Assembly: GCA_014654705.1 (NCBI GenBank)
Contig: JACVZY010000052.1
Coordinates: forward strand, 1-45,223
Length of the DNA: 45,223 bases
Direction: 5' to 3'
Source of the DNA: Ignavibacteria bacterium
Lineage (GTDB): Bacteria > Bacteroidota > Ignavibacteria > Kapaibacteriales > UBA4661
The position numbers and the translations under genes were made by a program. The notes under the pieces were generated by a model. The model saw only the letters and a program-made list of their open reading frames with translations, had not been told where the DNA came from and ran no database searches. Shown here one piece after another: positions 43,557-45,223 of the stretch; position 1 is the stretch's first letter, and every line of letters starts with the position of its first letter.

Positions 43557-43765
43557 GGTGTTAGTTCCAAGGCTTTGGAGAAGTGGTTCCCGGGGATTTC
43601 GATAGCAGAATGTTCTTCGAGCATCAGATGGTACGCATCTTGAATGGAGGCTTCCAAATCTTCGAGTGTCAATCCTTGGCTAAAGACCCATGGTACTTCC
43701 CGCAAACGACCAACATACCAACCTTCATCAAGCCAATATTCGAGAGTAAAAATAGGATGGAGCAT
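43553..43765 (-). CDS. hicB: HicB-type antitoxin
   Basis: A 70-residue HicB-fold (partial RNase H) protein: FTLEYWLDEGWYVGRLREVP, VFSQGLTLEDLEASIQDAYH and LMLEEH. It has no C-terminal DNA-binding domain, so operator binding would need the complex or another factor. It should mask the HicA active site. A -7-like TATTTTTG on the minus strand (43827-43834) lies 61 bp upstream. Confidence 0.88.
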   Translation of the reverse strand: MLHPIFTLEYWLDEGWYVGRLREVPWVFSQGLTLEDLEASIQDAYHLMLEEHSAIEIPGNHFSKALELTP

Positions 43766-44161
43766 AGTGCGTGCAAAATGTGTGAAGGAAAAAATGGCGG
43801 TGTATGTTTAGTAGTAATGGCTTTTTCAAAAATACAAAAATTTGGAAGAGAAATGCTATGGTTTTGAGCCTCGTGCGTCGTACTCCAAAATTTTCTGCTG
43901 GTTTATTCGCCCCACAGTGATAAATTGCGCCTTGAAAAAGCCTCGTCTCTTGCAGATGCCGTCCTTGCTCTTCTCAGGAAAAAGTCTCCTTGTAGTATTT
44001 CGGTATCGGGTCAGAGTGTCTTGTGCTGCCAATAGTCTCTTTTTTTTCGTTCAATTTTTATGACTGGAGAATGCTCTATGCTTTCTTTGATGTTTGGTGT
44101 GTGGGTGTGCCGTTGTGCCGCACAGCTTTTTTATCTAAAAGCTCCTTTGCTGCACAGGGCA
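43766..44161. other. Gene-free region between hicB and the delta-60 gene
   Basis: These 396 bp hold the likely hicB promoter (43827-43834) and the leader of the delta-60 gene. A stop-free minus-strand stretch of about 63 codons (near 43867-44055) has no ATG and no recognisable domain, so I do not call it. No repeat or RNA gene is seen. Confidence 0.5.
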
Positions 44162-45184
44162 ATGATACTAAAAACACTCTTTCTAATTATCACTATTCTT
44201 TTAATTTCTACACCGTCCGCACACGGACAGTCTGGGAGCCTTGATCTTACCTTTGCCCAAACCGGGATCGGGTTAAGCAATAATGTTTTTACCCTCGCAA
44301 TACAACCTGATGGTAAAATACTGGCGGGCGGTGCTTTCCTTTCTTATAATGGAACGAGCCGTCAACGTTTAGCTCGTTTGAACACTGATGGAACACTGGA
44401 TAATACATTTGCTCAAACAGGGTCGGGTATTAATGCAGGAGTGCGTGCTGTTCTACTTCAATCTGATGGCAAAATATTGGTTGGAGGAGATTTTACGGCA
44501 TACAATGGTATAACTTGTAATTATGTTACACGTCTTAATGCAGATGGGACATTGGATGCGAGTTTCACTCCAACAGGAACAGGGGTAAATAGCACAGTCT
44601 ATGATTTCTCTGTTCTTAACGATGGTCGAATTTTACTAATCGGCAGTTTTACTAGTTATAATGGTACAAATCGCAGCAGAATATTGCGTTTAAATGCAGA
44701 TGGAACATTGGATGCAACTTTTAATCAGACGGGGACAGGAATAAATAATGATATTTATAGCATTAGCGTACAACCTGATGGTAAAATTCTTATAGGTGGT
44801 AATTTTACTGATTACAATGGTATCCAACGAAATAACATAGCAAGGCTTAATGCGGATGGAACACTAGATAATTCGTTTAGCCAAACTGGAACAGGATTAA
44901 ATAACCAAGTTTTTACAATAGCCATTCAGCAAGATGGGAAGATACTTGCTGGCGGAAGTTTTAGTGGTTATAATGGAACAGCACAAAACAGCATCGTGCG
45001 TCTAAATAGTGATGGAACATTAGACCAAACCTTTAGTCAGACAGGTATCGGCTTAAACAATCCTGTACGGAGAAGGGGAATTATTGTACTAAAAGATGGT
45101 AAAATTCTTATTGGTGGAGATTTTACTGCTTATAATGGTATAACGCAGAACAGTTTAGCTCGGTTGAATAGTAATGCCAATTAA
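44162..45184 (+). CDS. Secreted delta-60 repeat protein, probably truncated at its 3' end
   Basis: A 340-residue exported protein. A signal peptide (about 1-22, ending AHGQ) is followed by six repeats of about 52 residues with the pattern QPDGKILAGGxFxxYNG then RLNADGTLDxTFxQTGTG, the delta-60 (beta-propeller-like) family. The frame is open to 44060, but the ATG at 44162 begins the signal peptide. The sixth repeat breaks off at RLNSNAN, where RLNSDGTLD is expected, exactly where the 51-bp terminal repeat starts (45173). No T9SS sorting domain follows, although most such proteins in this group have one. The gene may be cut by the repeat element. Confidence 0.82.
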   Translation: MILKTLFLIITILLISTPSAHGQSGSLDLTFAQTGIGLSNNVFTLAIQPDGKILAGGAFLSYNGTSRQRLARLNTDGTLDNTFAQTGSGINAGVRAVLLQSDGKILVGGDFTAYNGITCNYVTRLNADGTLDASFTPTGTGVNSTVYDFSVLNDGRILLIGSFTSYNGTNRSRILRLNADGTLDATFNQTGTGINNDIYSISVQPDGKILIGGNFTDYNGIQRNNIARLNADGTLDNSFSQTGTGLNNQVFTIAIQQDGKILAGGSFSGYNGTAQNSIVRLNSDGTLDQTFSQTGIGLNNPVRRRGIIVLKDGKILIGGDFTAYNGITQNSLARLNSNAN

Positions 45185-45223
45185 AAGTTAAAACTGGATT
45201 GCCCAGATAATCGTGATAGAAGA
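45173..45223. repeat. Right copy of 51-bp terminal inverted repeat
   Basis: Exact reverse complement of bases 3-53. It supplies the last three sense codons and the stop of the delta-60 gene (AAT GCC AAT TAA). Confidence 0.9.

Noticed and set aside
43867-44055. Stop-free minus-strand stretch of about 63 codons
   Set aside because: No start codon, an Arg/Lys-rich composition and no recognised domain; probably chance.
3-45223. The whole window as one 45-kb transposon with terminal inverted repeats
   Set aside because: The content includes the core menaquinone operon and no transposase or integrase; a contig bounded by two repeat copies is simpler.
1-45223. tRNA, rRNA, prophage or replication-origin features
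   Set aside because: I saw no tRNA-like cloverleaf, rRNA segment, phage structural gene or cluster of DnaA boxes while reading; a dedicated scan was not possible.

Overview
The window looks like a chromosomal contig from the Bacteroidota/Chlorobiota (FCB) group, perhaps a Kapabacteria- or Ignavibacteria-like lineage (inference). The reasons are three secreted beta-propeller proteins with type IX secretion (T9SS) C-terminal sorting domains, a two-component-propeller histidine kinase, Bacteroidota-type -7 boxes (TAnnTTTG) at several starts, and few Shine-Dalgarno sequences. Both ends carry the same 51-bp sequence in inverted orientation, so the contig is probably bounded by two copies of one repeat.

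Layout. 1-5.8 kb: SAM methyltransferase, T9SS propeller protein, membrane protein and secreted S9 peptidase. 5.8-14.4 kb: a complete menaquinone operon on the minus strand (menF-menD-menH-menB-menC-menE), with ATGA overlaps at menF/menD and menD/menH, a MITE-like palindromic element between menC and menE, a palindromic insertion inside menE, and an internally deleted second menE 3' fragment next door. 14.6-27.8 kb: a 7TM-type histidine kinase, a three-gene envelope module (OmpA-like protein, TPR/barrel protein, vWA-OmpA protein), a secreted protein of unknown function, and a 14-blade propeller kinase with its NarL-type response regulator. 27.8-30.4 kb: an ArsR-led operon with two paralogous SRPBCC genes, a VOC gene whose lipoprotein leader is cut off by a single in-frame TAG, and a DUF1801 gene. 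30.5-43.8 kb: accessory genes, namely a DUF433/DUF5615 toxin-antitoxin-like pair, an AT-rich OLD-family ATPase/TOPRIM nuclease followed by an attC-like palindrome, a second AAA ATPase with a TOPRIM/DUF4435-like C-terminus, and HicBA, interspersed with two T9SS propeller genes, a membrane protein and an M19 dipeptidase. 43.8-45.2 kb: a delta-60 repeat protein whose last codons lie in the terminal repeat.

How the genes work together. The men genes convert chorismate to 1,4-dihydroxy-2-naphthoate precursors for the respiratory quinone; menA and menG are not in the window. The OmpA/vWA/TPR proteins probably act together at the outer membrane. The OLD nuclease, AAA-TOPRIM protein and toxin-antitoxin pairs form a loose defence-type neighbourhood. 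The most unusual items are the OLD gene that looks like a mobile cassette with an attC-like 3' palindrome, the single-gene AAA-TOPRIM/DUF4435-like candidate, the nonsense-split lipoprotein-VOC gene, and the several small palindromic elements around menE.
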